A DNA stretch of 64,000 nucleotides from Plantactinospora mayteni (GCF_016862935.1 NZ_BONX01000048.1:1-64000), one strand, 5' to 3'. Counted from the first letter of the stretch, positions 15,962 through 24,819 are shown. Notes: generated from the sequence alone by a model not told the origin. Numbers and translations: made by a program.

Positions 15962-17869
15962 ATGCCCTTCCGCACCTGGATGTCCGGGCCGTCGATCCGG
16001 CATCGGGCCCGGGCCGGCGCGCTCGCCGGCACCGTCGTGCTCGGACTCGTCGTGGCCGGCATCGGCCCGGCGGCCGGCACCGCCAGCGCCCAACCGGACC
16101 GGGCCGGCACGGAACAGGCCACCAGCGCCGAGTACCGGGTGACCGGTCCGCGTACCCTGGCCGACCGCAACGCCGTGGCCGCCACCGGCACCAGCATCGA
16201 CTACGCCGAGCACGGCGCGCTCTACGTCACCGCGACCCCGGCCGAGGTGAAGGCGATCACCGCGCTCGGCTTCGAGGTGGCGGCCGTACCGGCACCGCCG
16301 GACCGGGGCCAGCCGAGCGGTGACGTCGGCGTACTCGACTTCCCGCCGGCCGACTCGGCGTACCACAACTACGCCGAGCTGAACACGGTGATCAACCAGG
16401 TGGTCGCCGACCATCCGACGATCGCCCGCCGGTCCAGCCTCGGCACCTCCTACGAGGGCCGCGACCTGCCGGTCATCAAGATCTCCGACAACGTCGGCAC
16501 CGACGAGAACGAGCCGGAGATCCTGTTCAACTCGCAGCAGCACGCCCGCGAGCACCTGACCGTCGAGATGGCGATCTACCTGCTCAACCTCTTCACCGAC
16601 AACTACGGCTCGGACTCCCGGATCACCAACATCGTCAACACGCGGGAGATCTGGATCGTCCCGACGGTCAACCCGGACGGCAGCGAGTACGACATCGCCA
16701 CCGGTTCGTACCGGTCCTGGCGGAAGAACCGGCAGCCGAACAGCGGCTCGTCGAACGTCGGCACCGACCTGAACCGGAACTGGGGCTACAACTGGGGCTG
16801 CTGCGGCGGCTCGTCCGGCACCACCTCCTCGGAGACCTATCGGGGCCCGTCGGCGTTCTCCGCGCCGGAGACCGCCCGGCTGCGCGACTTCGTCAACAGC
16901 CGGGTCGTCGGCGGTACCCAGCAGATCAAGGTGAACATCGACTTCCACACGTACTCGCAGCTCGTGCTCTGGCCGTACGGCTACACGACGGCGAACACCG
17001 GGCCGGGGCTGAACGCCGACCAGGAGCGGACCTTCCGGACCCTCGGCCAGCAGATGGCGGCCACCAACGGCTACACCCCGGAACAGTCCAGCGACCTCTA
17101 CATCACCGACGGGGACAGCCTGGACTGGATGTGGGCGACGCACAACATCTTCGCGTACACCTTCGAGATGTACCCGGGTTCGGCCGGCGGCGGCGGTTTC
17201 TACCCGCCGGACGAGGTGATCCCGGCGCAGACCTCCCGCAACCGCGAGGCGGCGCTGCTCATCTCCGAGTACGCCGACTGCCCGTACCGGGTGGTCGGGC
17301 TCCAGGCGACCTACTGCGGCACCGGCGGTGGCACCACCGTCTGGTCGGACACCTTCGAGACCGCGACCGGCTGGACCGTCAACCCGGCCGGTACCGACAC
17401 CGCCACCTCGGGGGCCTGGGAACGGGGTACCGCCCAGGCGACCACCTCCAGCGGCGCCAAGCAACTCGCCCCGTACGCCGGCAGCAACGACCTGGTCACC
17501 GGCCGGCTGGCCGGCGCGGCGGCCGGTGACTACGACGTGGACGGTGGTGTGACCACGGCACAGTCGCCGGCGATCACGCTGCCGAGCAGCGGCACGTTGA
17601 CGCTCTCCCTGGCCTGGTATCTCGCGCACGGGTCGAACGCCTCGTCAGCGGACTACCTGCGGGTCAGCGTGGTGCACAGTGGCGGGACCACCCAACTGCT
17701 CAACCAGGCGGGTGCGGCCAGCAACCGCAACGGCGGTTGGACCACCGCCACGGCCAACCTCTCGGCGTACGCCGGGCAGTCGGTGCGGCTGCTGGTGCAG
17801 GCCGCCGACGCCGCCGAGGCCAGCCTGGTGGAGGCGGCGATCGACAACGTGACCATCACCAGCTCGTAG
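15962..17869 (+). CDS. Secreted M14 zinc carboxypeptidase with C-terminal jelly-roll domain
   Basis: A 635-residue exported metallocarboxypeptidase. A signal peptide spans about 1-43 (hydrophobic core [21 protein letters not shown], cleavage near ASA-QP). A propeptide-like region extends to about 130. The M14 domain (about 133-435) has zinc ligands H194 and E197 (QQHAREH) and H329 (NIDFHTYSQ), with the catalytic glutamate E402 (YTFEMYP), as in carboxypeptidase T/SC types. Residues about 450-635 form a beta-sandwich typical of secreted hydrolases, probably for substrate or wall binding. ATG 15962 is preceded by AGGAGG at 15950-15955. A hairpin terminator follows. Confidence 0.92.
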   Translation: MPFRTWMSGPSIRHRARAGALAGTVVLGLVVAGIGPAAGTASAQPDRAGTEQATSAEYRVTGPRTLADRNAVAATGTSIDYAEHGALYVTATPAEVKAITALGFEVAAVPAPPDRGQPSGDVGVLDFPPADSAYHNYAELNTVINQVVADHPTIARRSSLGTSYEGRDLPVIKISDNVGTDENEPEILFNSQQHAREHLTVEMAIYLLNLFTDNYGSDSRITNIVNTREIWIVPTVNPDGSEYDIATGSYRSWRKNRQPNSGSSNVGTDLNRNWGYNWGCCGGSSGTTSSETYRGPSAFSAPETARLRDFVNSRVVGGTQQIKVNIDFHTYSQLVLWPYGYTTANTGPGLNADQERTFRTLGQQMAATNGYTPEQSSDLYITDGDSLDWMWATHNIFAYTFEMYPGSAGGGGFYPPDEVIPAQTSRNREAALLISEYADCPYRVVGLQATYCGTGGGTTVWSDTFETATGWTVNPAGTDTATSGAWERGTAQATTSSGAKQLAPYAGSNDLVTGRLAGAAAGDYDVDGGVTTAQSPAITLPSSGTLTLSLAWYLAHGSNASSADYLRVSVVHSGGTTQLLNQAGAASNRNGGWTTATANLSAYAGQSVRLLVQAADAAEASLVEAAIDNVTITSS

Positions 17870-17878
17870 TGGCCCGAT

Positions 17879-17924
17879 TCCGGGGTCCTGTCCGGCGCCA
17901 CGACCGGACCGGCGGGACCCCGGA
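17879..17924. terminator. Hairpin after the M14 carboxypeptidase gene
   Basis: A 10-bp outer stem (TCCGGGGTCC at 17879-17888 with GGACCCCGGA at 17915-17924) encloses an inner GTCCGG/CCGGAC pairing. It lies 10 nt after the carboxypeptidase stop codon and 53 nt before the stop of the convergent small gene. Confidence 0.75.
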
Positions 17925-17976
17925 GTCCGCTCGGTGGCGGATTGCCTAGTGCGGGTCGAGGATGAGTTTCCGCTCG

Positions 17977-18321
17977 CTACTCGCATCCGGACAGGTCGGC
18001 CGAAATGACGACTTCCGTGCCGGAGCCGTGCCCCGGGTCCGTGCCGGAGGTGGGGCCGGGGCGGTGTGCCGCGGCCCGCAGGTGCACCGAGTCGCCGTAC
18101 CGCTGCGGTGGCTGGGCGACGGCTCCGAGCGCGCGGCACCAGGTCTCCCAGTCGGACCGGCGCTGCTCGGGGTCGGTGGCGCAGCACTGTCCGATCAGGA
18201 CGCCGTCGGCGCTGCGGATGACCCAGGCGATCAACGGCAGGCGTTCGCGGTTGGCCCGGTCGAGGAGCTCGGCGAGGGTGTGCTGCCAGCCCGCCTGTCG
18301 GGTGGTACTAAAGGTGATCAT
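17977..18321 (-). CDS. Hypothetical 114-residue protein
   Basis: An unrecognised small soluble protein. The N-terminal half (MITFSTTRQ to about residue 75) has ordered alternating hydrophobic residues and a WQHTLAELLDRANRERLPLIAWVI segment; the C-terminal third is Gly/Pro/Thr-rich. It has two adjacent cysteines in IGQCCATD. ATG 18321 is supported by GGAGG 8 nt upstream. Immediately upstream of that site is a long inverted repeat (18337-18427) that would fold in its 5' leader, so expression may be controlled by RNA structure. It lies downstream of the ribbon-helix-helix-like gene on the same strand. Confidence 0.6.
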   Translation of the reverse strand: MITFSTTRQAGWQHTLAELLDRANRERLPLIAWVIRSADGVLIGQCCATDPEQRRSDWETWCRALGAVAQPPQRYGDSVHLRAAAHRPGPTSGTDPGHGSGTEVVISADLSGCE

Positions 18322-18336
18322 ACGACCGGCCTCCAA

Positions 18337-18427
18337 TGAACCTTTTCAACCTCCCCTTGCGGTCCGGCGGACCCCAAGGTCGGACACGGTGCCTGAGCAT
18401 CGCGCGGTTCAGGTTGAGAAAGGTTCA
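18337..18427. repeat. 91-bp long inverted repeat with an internal hairpin
   Basis: The left arm TGAACCTTTTCAACC (18337-18351) pairs with the right arm GGTTGAGAAAGGTTCA (18412-18427) with one bulged base. The 60-nt interior contains CCTTG-c-GGTCC-ggc-GGACC-c-CAAGG, a second stem. The element lies 2 nt upstream of the ribosome binding site of the 114-residue gene on the minus strand. It could be a structured leader, a terminator for the upstream gene, or a small mobile repeat; no target duplication is visible. Confidence 0.7.
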
Positions 18428-18446
18428 GCACGGAGCCCCTGGGTGG

Positions 18447-18749
18447 TCAGGTGTAGAGGATCTGGATCCGGTCGGACTGGCCGTCCGGAGTCTGGATCTT
18501 GAGCACCGCACCCCGGGAGATCTCGTCGTTGAGGAACTTGAAGACCGCGACCGCGCGCCGGACGACCTCGCCGTCCGAGACCCGATGCTGGTCGGCCATT
18601 TCTTCGACGCTGGCGGCGGCGCTACCGGTCAACGAGATGCTGATTTTGCTCCGCTCAGGCCGGTTGACCTGCCGCGACGAGCCGCTGGACGAGCGGGAAC
18701 GACCGCGGGTAGCGTCGTTGCCGGGAGTGTCTTCCGCCGCTTGGTTCAT
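18447..18749 (-). CDS. Ribbon-helix-helix-like small protein
   Basis: A 100-residue protein. A Ser/Arg-rich N-terminus (to about 32) precedes SKISISLTGSAAASVEEMADQHRVSDGEVVRRAVAVFKFLNDEI, which reads as a beta-strand followed by two helices, the pattern of a CopG/Arc-type DNA-binding fold, and then a C-terminal beta hairpin (AVLKIQTPDGQSDRIQIL). DNA binding is an inference from this pattern. The upstream region carries a 15-bp direct repeat 42 bp apart and a perfect hairpin that could be its operator. It is divergent from the small membrane protein gene at 18939. Confidence 0.6.
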   Translation of the reverse strand: MNQAAEDTPGNDATRGRSRSSSGSSRQVNRPERSKISISLTGSAAASVEEMADQHRVSDGEVVRRAVAVFKFLNDEISRGAVLKIQTPDGQSDRIQILYT

Positions 18750-18761
18750 GGCTCGGACGCT

Positions 18762-18842
18762 ACGGCATGGGTGCTACTTCAGCAAGTAGATGTACCGCAC
18801 TTGACGGCATGGGTGCTAGGTATTGCGGTTGAGTAACCGCAA
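18762..18842. promoter_or_regulatory. Direct-repeat pair and hairpin in a divergent intergenic region
   Basis: The 15-mer ACGGCATGGGTGCTA occurs at 18762-18776 and again at 18804-18818, exactly 42 bp apart (about four helical turns). It is followed by a perfect hairpin TTGCGGTT-GAGT-AACCGCAA at 18823-18842. Same-face spacing suggests cooperative binding of a dimeric regulator, plausibly the neighbouring ribbon-helix-helix-like protein. Confidence 0.6.
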
Positions 18843-18938
18843 ACAATGTGCACTGAGCGTCATGACCGCACCATTTCGCTATTGTAAGGCTCCCGGGGAT
18901 CCCGGAACATGGCATGCAACCCCATCGAGGAGCGCGCC

Positions 18939-19244
18939 GTGGCCGAATACCTACCCAACCCGGAAGGGGAGGAGCCGGCTCACGATCCTGTCGAGAGTCG
19001 ACCCTCCTATCTCATCTCCAACCTCCCGGACAACCTCGCGATCAGTCGTACCCCGGACACGATCCAGACCCGGAATCGGCTGGCCCTGGTCTGCTATCTC
19101 GGATACTGGTTCGTCTCGGTGCTCGTCGTGGTCGGGGGACTGATGGGCAGGTTCGCCGAGCAACTGGTCGGTGCCGTGGTAGCCGGGCTCGGTGCCTCGG
19201 CCGCCGCGGTCGCGTACTTCTACTTCCGTCGTCCGGGCCAGTAG
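18939..19244 (+). CDS. Small two-TM membrane protein
   Basis: A hypothetical protein of 101 residues. An acidic, Pro-containing cytoplasmic N-terminus (about 1-45) is followed by two hydrophobic segments (about 49-69 and 74-95, ending YFYFRRPGQ). GTG 18939 is chosen because GAGGAG lies 6 nt upstream; an in-frame ATG at 18909 would add 10 residues. It lies 97 bp before the winged-helix regulator gene and could be cotranscribed with it. The family is not recognised. Confidence 0.6.
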   Translation: MAEYLPNPEGEEPAHDPVESRPSYLISNLPDNLAISRTPDTIQTRNRLALVCYLGYWFVSVLVVVGGLMGRFAEQLVGAVVAGLGASAAAVAYFYFRRPGQ

Positions 19245-19341
19245 GTCCGGAACTCCGGTGTCCAGCCGAGGGTCCGGAGGCGACACTCCCGTCGCCTCCG
19301 GACACCCCGGCACCCACCCCCTCGCCGAAGCGGAGCTGACG

Positions 19342-20370
19342 ATGTCCGAACTCGACCCGGTCCTGGCGAAGCTGAGCTACGAGCTGATCGAGATGCTCCG
19401 GTCGCTCCGCTCCGACGACCACCAGGAGCGTTCGTTCAAGCACGTGGCCAACGTCTTCGGCCGGGACGAGCGTACGGTCTCCAAGGCCCTGCGCGAGATC
19501 GACGAGGCGTTCTGGCTCACCCAGCACGTCCGGATCATCGATCGGCCACCCGGGCACAAGAACTACCGGCTCACCCCGGCCGGCGAGGTCTTCGTGGACC
19601 TCCTCGAACCGATCACCGAGGCCACCCTCGCCGCCATCCGGGCAGCAGCCGCCGCCACCAAGCGGCTGCCGATCCTCTGCACCTCCAACTGCCTCGGCTA
19701 CCTGCACGACCTCAACGACGCACTGCCGTCGAACCGGGGCTTCGACGTGATCCCGCTGCCCCGGCGTACGGCGGAGATCGAGCTGGCGGCCCTGGGTCAG
19801 GACTCGGGTGAGCACATCTGCCTGCTCTCCACGCTGATGTCCACCGAGCAGGAACCCCGGATCGGCACGGTGGCGCAGTGGAACGACCGGATCGAGGTGA
19901 TCCCGCTGGAGATCGACGTGCCGCGCATGCTCTCGGTCGAGGACCTCGGCTACCGCCGGCCGGTGACGGTCAAAGAGGTGGTCGACAACGGGACGACCTT
20001 CCTCACCCCGCACGGCGGCCCCGCCTTCGACTTCCTCAACCGGTGCTACCCGGACTGGCGGAAGCTGCGGCCGTTCCAGTACATCGAGGTGCCGGATCTG
20101 GACTACGGGCTGAAGTGCCTCTCCAGTCGACTGGTACGGCAGTCGGCGATGATCGTGCACGGACTCAGCGCGGAGTCGCAGAAACTCGCCTGGTTGAACA
20201 ACAGCTTCCACCTGTACGACTTCAGCGCCGGATCGCACAACCTGCTCGCGGTGACCGGCATCTTCCGGGCGCGCTCCGAATCGGGGCCGTCGGGCCAGGA
20301 CGAACCCCTCGACGTGGTGTGGAAAGTTGCTCAGGATCTCTGGTCCGGACCGAACGTAAGGGCGGCGTAA
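19342..20370 (+). CDS. Winged-helix regulator with a LysR-like effector domain
   Basis: 342 residues. The N-terminal domain (about 1-80) contains SFKHVANVFGRDERTVSKALREIDE, a winged-helix motif unlike the standard LysR HTH, and ends with RLTPAGEVFVDLLEPI, which resembles a LysR linker. Residues about 95-330 have the alternating beta-alpha pattern of a periplasmic-binding-like ligand domain (PILCTSNCLGYL, DVIPLPRRTAEIEL, NGTTFLTPHGGPAFDFL). A transcription factor sensing a small ligand is the best reading. ATG 19342 has GGAG 7 nt upstream. The PyrH paralogue follows at once, so the two probably act together. Confidence 0.6.
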   Translation: MSELDPVLAKLSYELIEMLRSLRSDDHQERSFKHVANVFGRDERTVSKALREIDEAFWLTQHVRIIDRPPGHKNYRLTPAGEVFVDLLEPITEATLAAIRAAAAATKRLPILCTSNCLGYLHDLNDALPSNRGFDVIPLPRRTAEIELAALGQDSGEHICLLSTLMSTEQEPRIGTVAQWNDRIEVIPLEIDVPRMLSVEDLGYRRPVTVKEVVDNGTTFLTPHGGPAFDFLNRCYPDWRKLRPFQYIEVPDLDYGLKCLSSRLVRQSAMIVHGLSAESQKLAWLNNSFHLYDFSAGSHNLLAVTGIFRARSESGPSGQDEPLDVVWKVAQDLWSGPNVRAA

Positions 20371-20462
20371 TGAACCTCTTCCAACCTGGACAGCGCGGCG
20401 CGGGTGCTCCGACCCTTACCGGTCGCGACGACGGACCGGAAGGGGAGGTGGAGAAGGGTGCG

Positions 20463-21179
20463 ATGGAAGACCTCCGCTACCAGCGCATCGTCGTGAAGAT
20501 CAGTGGTGCGTCACTCGGGTCCGGGCAGGCCTTGGAACCGGCCCGGCTGCGCGACGTGGCGTTGTCGCTGGCCGCCGTACACACGATGGGTGTCTCGGTG
20601 ACCGTCGTCGTCGGTGGCGGGAACATCTTCCGGGGCGATCGAGGCGCCGACTGGCACCTGGAGCGCGGTCGGGCCGACACCGTCGGCATGCTGGCCACCG
20701 GGATCAACGTACTGCTGCTGGAGGGGCTGCTGAACAGCCTCGACGTGCCGACCCAGGTCTTCTCCCGGGGCCCCTGCACCGGCATCGGCCGCCAGTACCT
20801 GCGGGACGACGTCGTCGAGGCACTGGCATCGGGCGACACGGTGCTGCTGGCCGGCGGGATGGGCGTCTCCGGCTTCTCGACCGACGTACCGGCGGTGCAC
20901 GCGGCGATCGACACCGCCGCCGACGCGGTCGTGATGGTCAAGTTCGGGGTGGACGGGATCTACAGCGCCGATCCGGCCAAGGACCCCGACGCGGTCTTCC
21001 TGCGCGAGATCACCGCGTCGGCCGCGCTGGAGCGGAACCTCCGGGTGATGGACGCGGCAGCGCTCGACCTGGCCCGCCAGTCCGGCAAGCCGGTGCACGT
21101 GGTGCCGGCCGGCGACATGTGGAGCGTGAAGTGCGTCATCGAGGGCAAGGAGATCGGCTCCCTGCTGCTGCCGTCCTGA
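20463..21179 (+). CDS. UMP kinase (PyrH) paralogue of the amino acid kinase family
   Basis: A 238-residue protein closely patterned on bacterial PyrH, which phosphorylates UMP to UDP. It has RIVVKISGASLG (the usual SGEAL Glu is replaced), GGGNIFRGD, TVGMLATGIN, FSTDVPAVHAAI, KFGVDGIYSADPAKDPDA and RVMDAAALDLAR. It is not in the tsf/frr context of the essential pyrH, so a paralogue with a specialised role is likely. ATG 20463 is preferred: it matches PyrH length, AGAAGGG lies 4 nt upstream, and the 93 nt before it have weak GC3. The alternative ATG 20370 would overlap the regulator stop (TAATG) and give 269 residues. Confidence 0.72.
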   Translation: MEDLRYQRIVVKISGASLGSGQALEPARLRDVALSLAAVHTMGVSVTVVVGGGNIFRGDRGADWHLERGRADTVGMLATGINVLLLEGLLNSLDVPTQVFSRGPCTGIGRQYLRDDVVEALASGDTVLLAGGMGVSGFSTDVPAVHAAIDTAADAVVMVKFGVDGIYSADPAKDPDAVFLREITASAALERNLRVMDAAALDLARQSGKPVHVVPAGDMWSVKCVIEGKEIGSLLLPS

Positions 21180-21195
21180 GCCTGCCGCCGGTGCC

Positions 21196-23076
21196 CTACT
21201 CCGCGAGGGTGTCCAGGATCTGCTGCCCGTACTTCGCGAGTTTGTTCTCCCCGACCCCGTTGACCCGGGACAGTTCGGCCAGCGTCGTCGGCGGCTCGGC
21301 CGCGATCTGCCGCAGGGTCGCGTCGTGGAAGATGACGTACGCCGGCACGCCCTGCTCCTTGGCGGTGGCCGCGCGCCAGGTCCGGAGCCGTTCGAAGACC
21401 GGCTCGGCGGCCGGTGACAGCGCGACGGCGGCGGCCCCGGCGCCGCGTGGCTTCGCGGTCCGGCCGGTCGACGCGGCCCGGGGCGCCTCGCGCCGCATCA
21501 TCACCTCGCGCCGTTTGCCGAGTACGTCGCCGCTGGTCTCGGTGAGCGCCAGGGTGCCGTAGTCGCCCTCGACCGCCAGCAGTCCCTGGGCGAGCAGTTG
21601 CCGGACCACCCCGCGCCACTCGGACTCGGACAGTTCGGTGCCGATGCCGAAGACGCTCAGCGTGTCGTGCCGGTGCTGGGTGACCTTCTCGGTCTGCCGG
21701 CCGAGCAGGATGTCGATGGACTGGCCGGCGCCGAACCGCTGGTCGCGCTCGCGGTGCAGCCGCAGCACGGTGGAGAGCAGTTTCTGCGCCGCGATGGTGC
21801 CGTCCCAGGACTCGGGCGGGGACAGGCAGGTGTCGCAGTTGCCGCACGGGCCGCTCTGCTGGCCGAAGTAGCCGAGGAGTTGGATCCGCCGGCACTGCAC
21901 CGTCTCGCAGAGCGCCAGCATGGCGTCGAGGTGTGTGCCGAGTACGCGGCGCCGGGCCAGGTCGCCGTCGGAACCCTCGATCAGCTTGCGCTGCTGCACC
22001 ACGTCCTGGAGCCCGTACGCCAGCCAGCCGGTCGAGGGCAGGCCGTCCCGACCGGCCCGGCCGGTCTCCTGGTAGTAGCCCTCGATGGACTTGGGCAGGT
22101 CGAGATGGGCGACGAAGCGTACGTCCGGCTTGTCGATCCCCATCCCGAACGCGATCGTCGCGACCATCACCAGCCCGTCCTCGCGGAGGAACCGCTGCTG
22201 GTTGGCGGCCCGGGTCGGTGCGTCGAGCCCGGCGTGGTAGGGCAGCGCCGGTACGCCGTTCTGCACGAGGAACTCGGCGGTCTTCTCCACCGAGGCCCGG
22301 GACAGGCAGTAGACGATGCCGGCGTCGCCGGGATGCTCGGTGCGGAGCAGGTCGAGGAGCTGCTTCTTCGGCTCCCGCTTCGGTACGATCCGATATTGGA
22401 TGTTGGGCCGGTCGAAGCTGGCGACGAAGTGCCGGGCGTCCTTGAGGTTGAGCCGGGCCGCGATCTCGGTGTGGGTGTCCGGGGTGGCGGTGGCGGTGAG
22501 CGCGATCCGGGGCACCGCCGGCCACCGCTCGTGCAGCATCGACAGGGCTAGGTAGTCCGGGCGGAAGTCGTGGCCCCACTGTGCGACGCAGTGCGCCTCG
22601 TCGATCGCGAACAGCGCGATGGTGCCACGGTCGAGCAGTCGCAGCACGGATTCCGACCGCAGCGCCTCGGGGGCGAGGTAGAGCAGGTCGAGGTCGCCGC
22701 CGAGGAAGGCCGTCTCGACCAGCCGGCGGGCCTCGAAGTCCTGGGTGGAGTTGAGGAAGCCGGCGCGTACCCCGAGGGTGGTCAGGGCGTCGACCTGGTC
22801 CTGCATCAGCGCGATCAGCGGCGAGATCACCACCCCGACCCCGTCCCGGACCAGCGCGGGGATCTGGTAGCAGAGCGACTTGCCGCCGCCGGTCGGCATC
22901 AGCACCAGCGCGTCGCCGCCGCTCACGAGCTGGTCGATGATCTCGCGCTGCTCGCCACGGAAGCTGTCGTAGCCGAAGACCCGGCGCAGTACGTCGAGGG
23001 CGTCGCCGGTCCGCTGGTCGGTGCCGCCGGCCGGTTGGTCGGTGTTGCCGGTCCGCTGGTCGCTGGGGAGGGCCAT
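21196..23076 (-). CDS. recQ: ATP-dependent DNA helicase RecQ
   Basis: A 626-residue 3'-5' DNA helicase for recombination and repair. After a short Gly/Thr/Asp-rich leader come Walker A PTGGGKS (61-67), the IDEAHC box, ALTATAT, the ARTYPE region [16 protein letters not shown] and [10 protein letters not shown]. The RecQ-Ct zinc site is visible as CETVQC...CGNCDTC, followed by the winged-helix region and a C-terminal HRDC domain (from about 555, [26 protein letters not shown]). ATG 23076 has no strong ribosome binding site. It is divergent from the ArsR gene and convergent with the PyrH paralogue. Confidence 0.93.
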   Translation of the reverse strand: MALPSDQRTGNTDQPAGGTDQRTGDALDVLRRVFGYDSFRGEQREIIDQLVSGGDALVLMPTGGGKSLCYQIPALVRDGVGVVISPLIALMQDQVDALTTLGVRAGFLNSTQDFEARRLVETAFLGGDLDLLYLAPEALRSESVLRLLDRGTIALFAIDEAHCVAQWGHDFRPDYLALSMLHERWPAVPRIALTATATPDTHTEIAARLNLKDARHFVASFDRPNIQYRIVPKREPKKQLLDLLRTEHPGDAGIVYCLSRASVEKTAEFLVQNGVPALPYHAGLDAPTRAANQQRFLREDGLVMVATIAFGMGIDKPDVRFVAHLDLPKSIEGYYQETGRAGRDGLPSTGWLAYGLQDVVQQRKLIEGSDGDLARRRVLGTHLDAMLALCETVQCRRIQLLGYFGQQSGPCGNCDTCLSPPESWDGTIAAQKLLSTVLRLHRERDQRFGAGQSIDILLGRQTEKVTQHRHDTLSVFGIGTELSESEWRGVVRQLLAQGLLAVEGDYGTLALTETSGDVLGKRREVMMRREAPRAASTGRTAKPRGAGAAAVALSPAAEPVFERLRTWRAATAKEQGVPAYVIFHDATLRQIAAEPPTTLAELSRVNGVGENKLAKYGQQILDTLAE

Positions 23077-23117
23077 TCGGCGGATTCTACGAGGCCCGCC
23101 CGACGGAAACCGACCGC

Positions 23118-23172
23118 TTGACCCGGCTCCCGATCGAGTCGTACGGTACCAACTAGTTCCAGAACTAGGAGG
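23118..23172 (+). promoter_or_regulatory. ArsR-gene promoter with palindromic operator over the ribosome binding site
   Basis: A -35 TTGACC (23118-23123), 18-bp spacer and -10 TACGGT (23142-23147) lead into the perfect 16-bp palindrome CTAGTTC-CA-GAACTAG (23153-23168). The last base of the palindrome is the first G of GGAGG, the ribosome binding site of the ArsR gene. Two GGTACC hexamers (23145-23150 and 23171-23176) flank it symmetrically. This is a typical ArsR autorepression layout. Confidence 0.75.
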
Positions 23173-23178
23173 TACCGA

Positions 23179-23568
23179 ATGGCGCGTGACACCCTCAGCG
23201 CGGCCTTCGCGGCGCTCGCCGACCCGACCCGACGGGCGATCCTGGACCGCCTGCTCGACGGCGACGCCGCGGTCACCGACCTCGCCGAGCCGTTCGCGAT
23301 GACACCCCGGGCGGTCTCCAAGCACGTCGCGGTACTGGAGGCCGCCGGCCTGGTCACCCGGGCCCGGGACGCGCAACGCCGGCCCAGCCGGATCCGGGCC
23401 GAGCCGCTGGCCGACATCGATGCCTGGCTGGGCGCGTACCGCCGGCTCTGGCAGCACCGGTTCGACCAGTTCGACGAGCGACTGGCCCAGCTCCAGGGCG
23501 GCCCGACCGGTGCCGAAGCCGGCGACGAGACAGCGACCGACGACGAGGAAGAGAGCAGAAAACCGTGA
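23179..23568 (+). CDS. ArsR-family winged-helix repressor
   Basis: 129 residues. The winged HTH (about 5-80) reads [50 protein letters not shown], the subgroup that is regularly paired with AHSA1/SRPBCC genes rather than metal resistance; no metal-binding cysteines are present. The tail (about 105-129) is acidic. ATG 23179 follows GGAGG by 6 nt. Its stop overlaps the start of the AHSA1 gene, so the two are translationally coupled. Autorepression through the palindrome at 23153-23168 is an inference. Confidence 0.85.
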   Translation: MARDTLSAAFAALADPTRRAILDRLLDGDAAVTDLAEPFAMTPRAVSKHVAVLEAAGLVTRARDAQRRPSRIRAEPLADIDAWLGAYRRLWQHRFDQFDERLAQLQGGPTGAEAGDETATDDEEESRKP

Positions 23569-24032
23569 TGGCAACAGGCAGACACCGCATCCCGATAGTC
23601 CGGATCTTCGACGCACCCCGGGACCTCGTGTTCCGCACCTGGACCACGGCCGAGGAGGTCGGCACCTGGTTCGCCCCGCCGGGCTTCGAGGTGACCCGGT
23701 GCGAACTGGACGCCCGGCCCGGCGGACGGTGGCAGGTCGAGTTCCGGTCCGCCGACGGCGAGACGCACCGGGAGTACGGCGAGTTCCGCGAGGTCGTACC
23801 GCCCGAGCGGCTGGTCCTCACCCTGACCCAGGCCGACGGCGCCGGCAACACCGGGGCCGAGACGGTCGTGACGGTGGTGCTCGCCGACCAGGGGGGCAAG
23901 ACCGAGATGACCTTCGAACAGACCGGCTTCGAGTCGGTCGCGGTTAGGGACGGCAACGCCGAGGGCTGGCGGGGCTGCTTCGACAAGCTCGACCAGCATC
24001 TCTTCGACGTGTCGACCGGGAGGACGTCGTGA
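23568..24032 (+). CDS. AHSA1/SRPBCC-family protein
   Basis: 154 residues with the START-like helix-grip fold of the AHSA1 family. Typical features are [28 protein letters not shown] near the N-terminus, [11 protein letters not shown], the [17 protein letters not shown] strand pair and a C-terminal [13 protein letters not shown] helix. The family binds hydrophobic ligands in a deep cavity; the ligand is unknown. ATG 23568 overlaps the ArsR stop by one base (TGATG); GTG 23565 immediately before it is also in frame. It is the second gene of the ArsR/AHSA1/SnoaL operon. Confidence 0.83.
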   Translation: MATGRHRIPIVRIFDAPRDLVFRTWTTAEEVGTWFAPPGFEVTRCELDARPGGRWQVEFRSADGETHREYGEFREVVPPERLVLTLTQADGAGNTGAETVVTVVLADQGGKTEMTFEQTGFESVAVRDGNAEGWRGCFDKLDQHLFDVSTGRTS

Positions 24033-24457
24033 CGGACACCAACGCCGAGCAGGAGATCCGCCAGGAGTTCGCGGAGTGGTTCCGGGACTCGGCCGCGAAG
24101 GACCTCGACGCGGTGATGACGAAGATCGCCCCCGACGTGGTCTCGTACGAGCACGCGGCACCGCAGATCTATCGGGGTGCGGACGCCGTCCGGGAGGTCT
24201 GCCGGCAGGGCTTCGAACTGGCCCGGGGCGAGTTCCGGTGGGACATCCCGGACCTGGAGGTCGTGGTCCGGGACGACATCGCCGTCACCTGGGGGCTCAA
24301 CCAGATGCGCGTCCAGGAGCCGGGTAAGGAGGCGGTCGAGTCCTGGTCACGCGGGACCCGGGTGTTCCAGAAGCTCGACGGCCGGTGGCAGTTGATCCAC
24401 CAGCACGTCTCGTTCCCGTTCGACCCGGCCACCGGCCGGATCACCACCGAGCGCTGA
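24029..24457 (+). CDS. SnoaL-like (NTF2-fold) protein
   Basis: A 142-residue member of the NTF2-like/SnoaL superfamily. An N-terminal helix (AEQEIRQEFAEWFRDSAAKDLDAVMTKIAPDVVSYEHAAP) is followed by curved-sheet strands ending with DGRWQLIHQHVSFPFD. Such folds serve as small enzymes or binding proteins; no specific activity can be named. GTG 24029 overlaps the AHSA1 stop (GTGA), so it is the third gene of the operon. The pairing with an AHSA1 protein under ArsR control suggests a shared small-molecule or stress function. Confidence 0.78.
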   Translation: MTDTNAEQEIRQEFAEWFRDSAAKDLDAVMTKIAPDVVSYEHAAPQIYRGADAVREVCRQGFELARGEFRWDIPDLEVVVRDDIAVTWGLNQMRVQEPGKEAVESWSRGTRVFQKLDGRWQLIHQHVSFPFDPATGRITTER

Positions 24458-24589
24458 GTCGACAGTCGTCTGTCCCGGCCGCCGGAAGGGGTCTGCCCGC
24501 CCTGACCGGCGGCCCGGACAGCTCCTGATCAGCGGGAACGGCGTACGGATGGCGTTATGCCGCTGCCGGGTCACGGAGCGGATGCGCTA

Positions 24590-24735
24590 CCGTTCTCCCC
24601 GACCACCCCGCAGCGAAGCCGGTGTGAACCCGGCGCTGTCCCGCAACTGTGATGCCTTCCCGCACCCGCTCACCGCCATCGGCGGCCCCGAGCCCGGTAT
24701 GCGGAGGTTGAGCCAGGTCGCCTGCGGTGCGGTCG
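24590..24735 (+). ncRNA. Cobalamin (adenosylcobalamin) riboswitch
   Basis: Two conserved parts of the cobalamin aptamer are clear: the AAGCCGGTGTGAACCCGGC / CTGTCCCGCAACTGT core (from 24616) and a B12-box-like GAGCCAGGTCGCCTGC at 24710-24725. The element is on the plus strand just upstream of a BtuF-type lipoprotein gene, the classical arrangement. The outer limits are approximate, because P1 cannot be fixed by eye. Confidence 0.9.
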
Positions 24736-24782
24736 CGGAAAGCGCCTTCGAGGAAGGGCGCCCCGTGGGCGGGGCATAGGCA

Positions 24783-24819
24783 CCTGTCGGCGGAGCACCA
24801 GACCTCACCCGACAGGAGG
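24783..24819 (+). promoter_or_regulatory. Ribosome-binding-site hairpin (riboswitch expression platform)
   Basis: CCTGTCGG (24783-24790) pairs perfectly with CCGACAGG (24809-24816). The ribosome binding site AGGAGG (24814-24819) begins inside the 3' arm, 4 nt before ATG 24824. The hairpin would hide it from ribosomes, which implies translational control by the upstream cobalamin aptamer. Confidence 0.75.
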
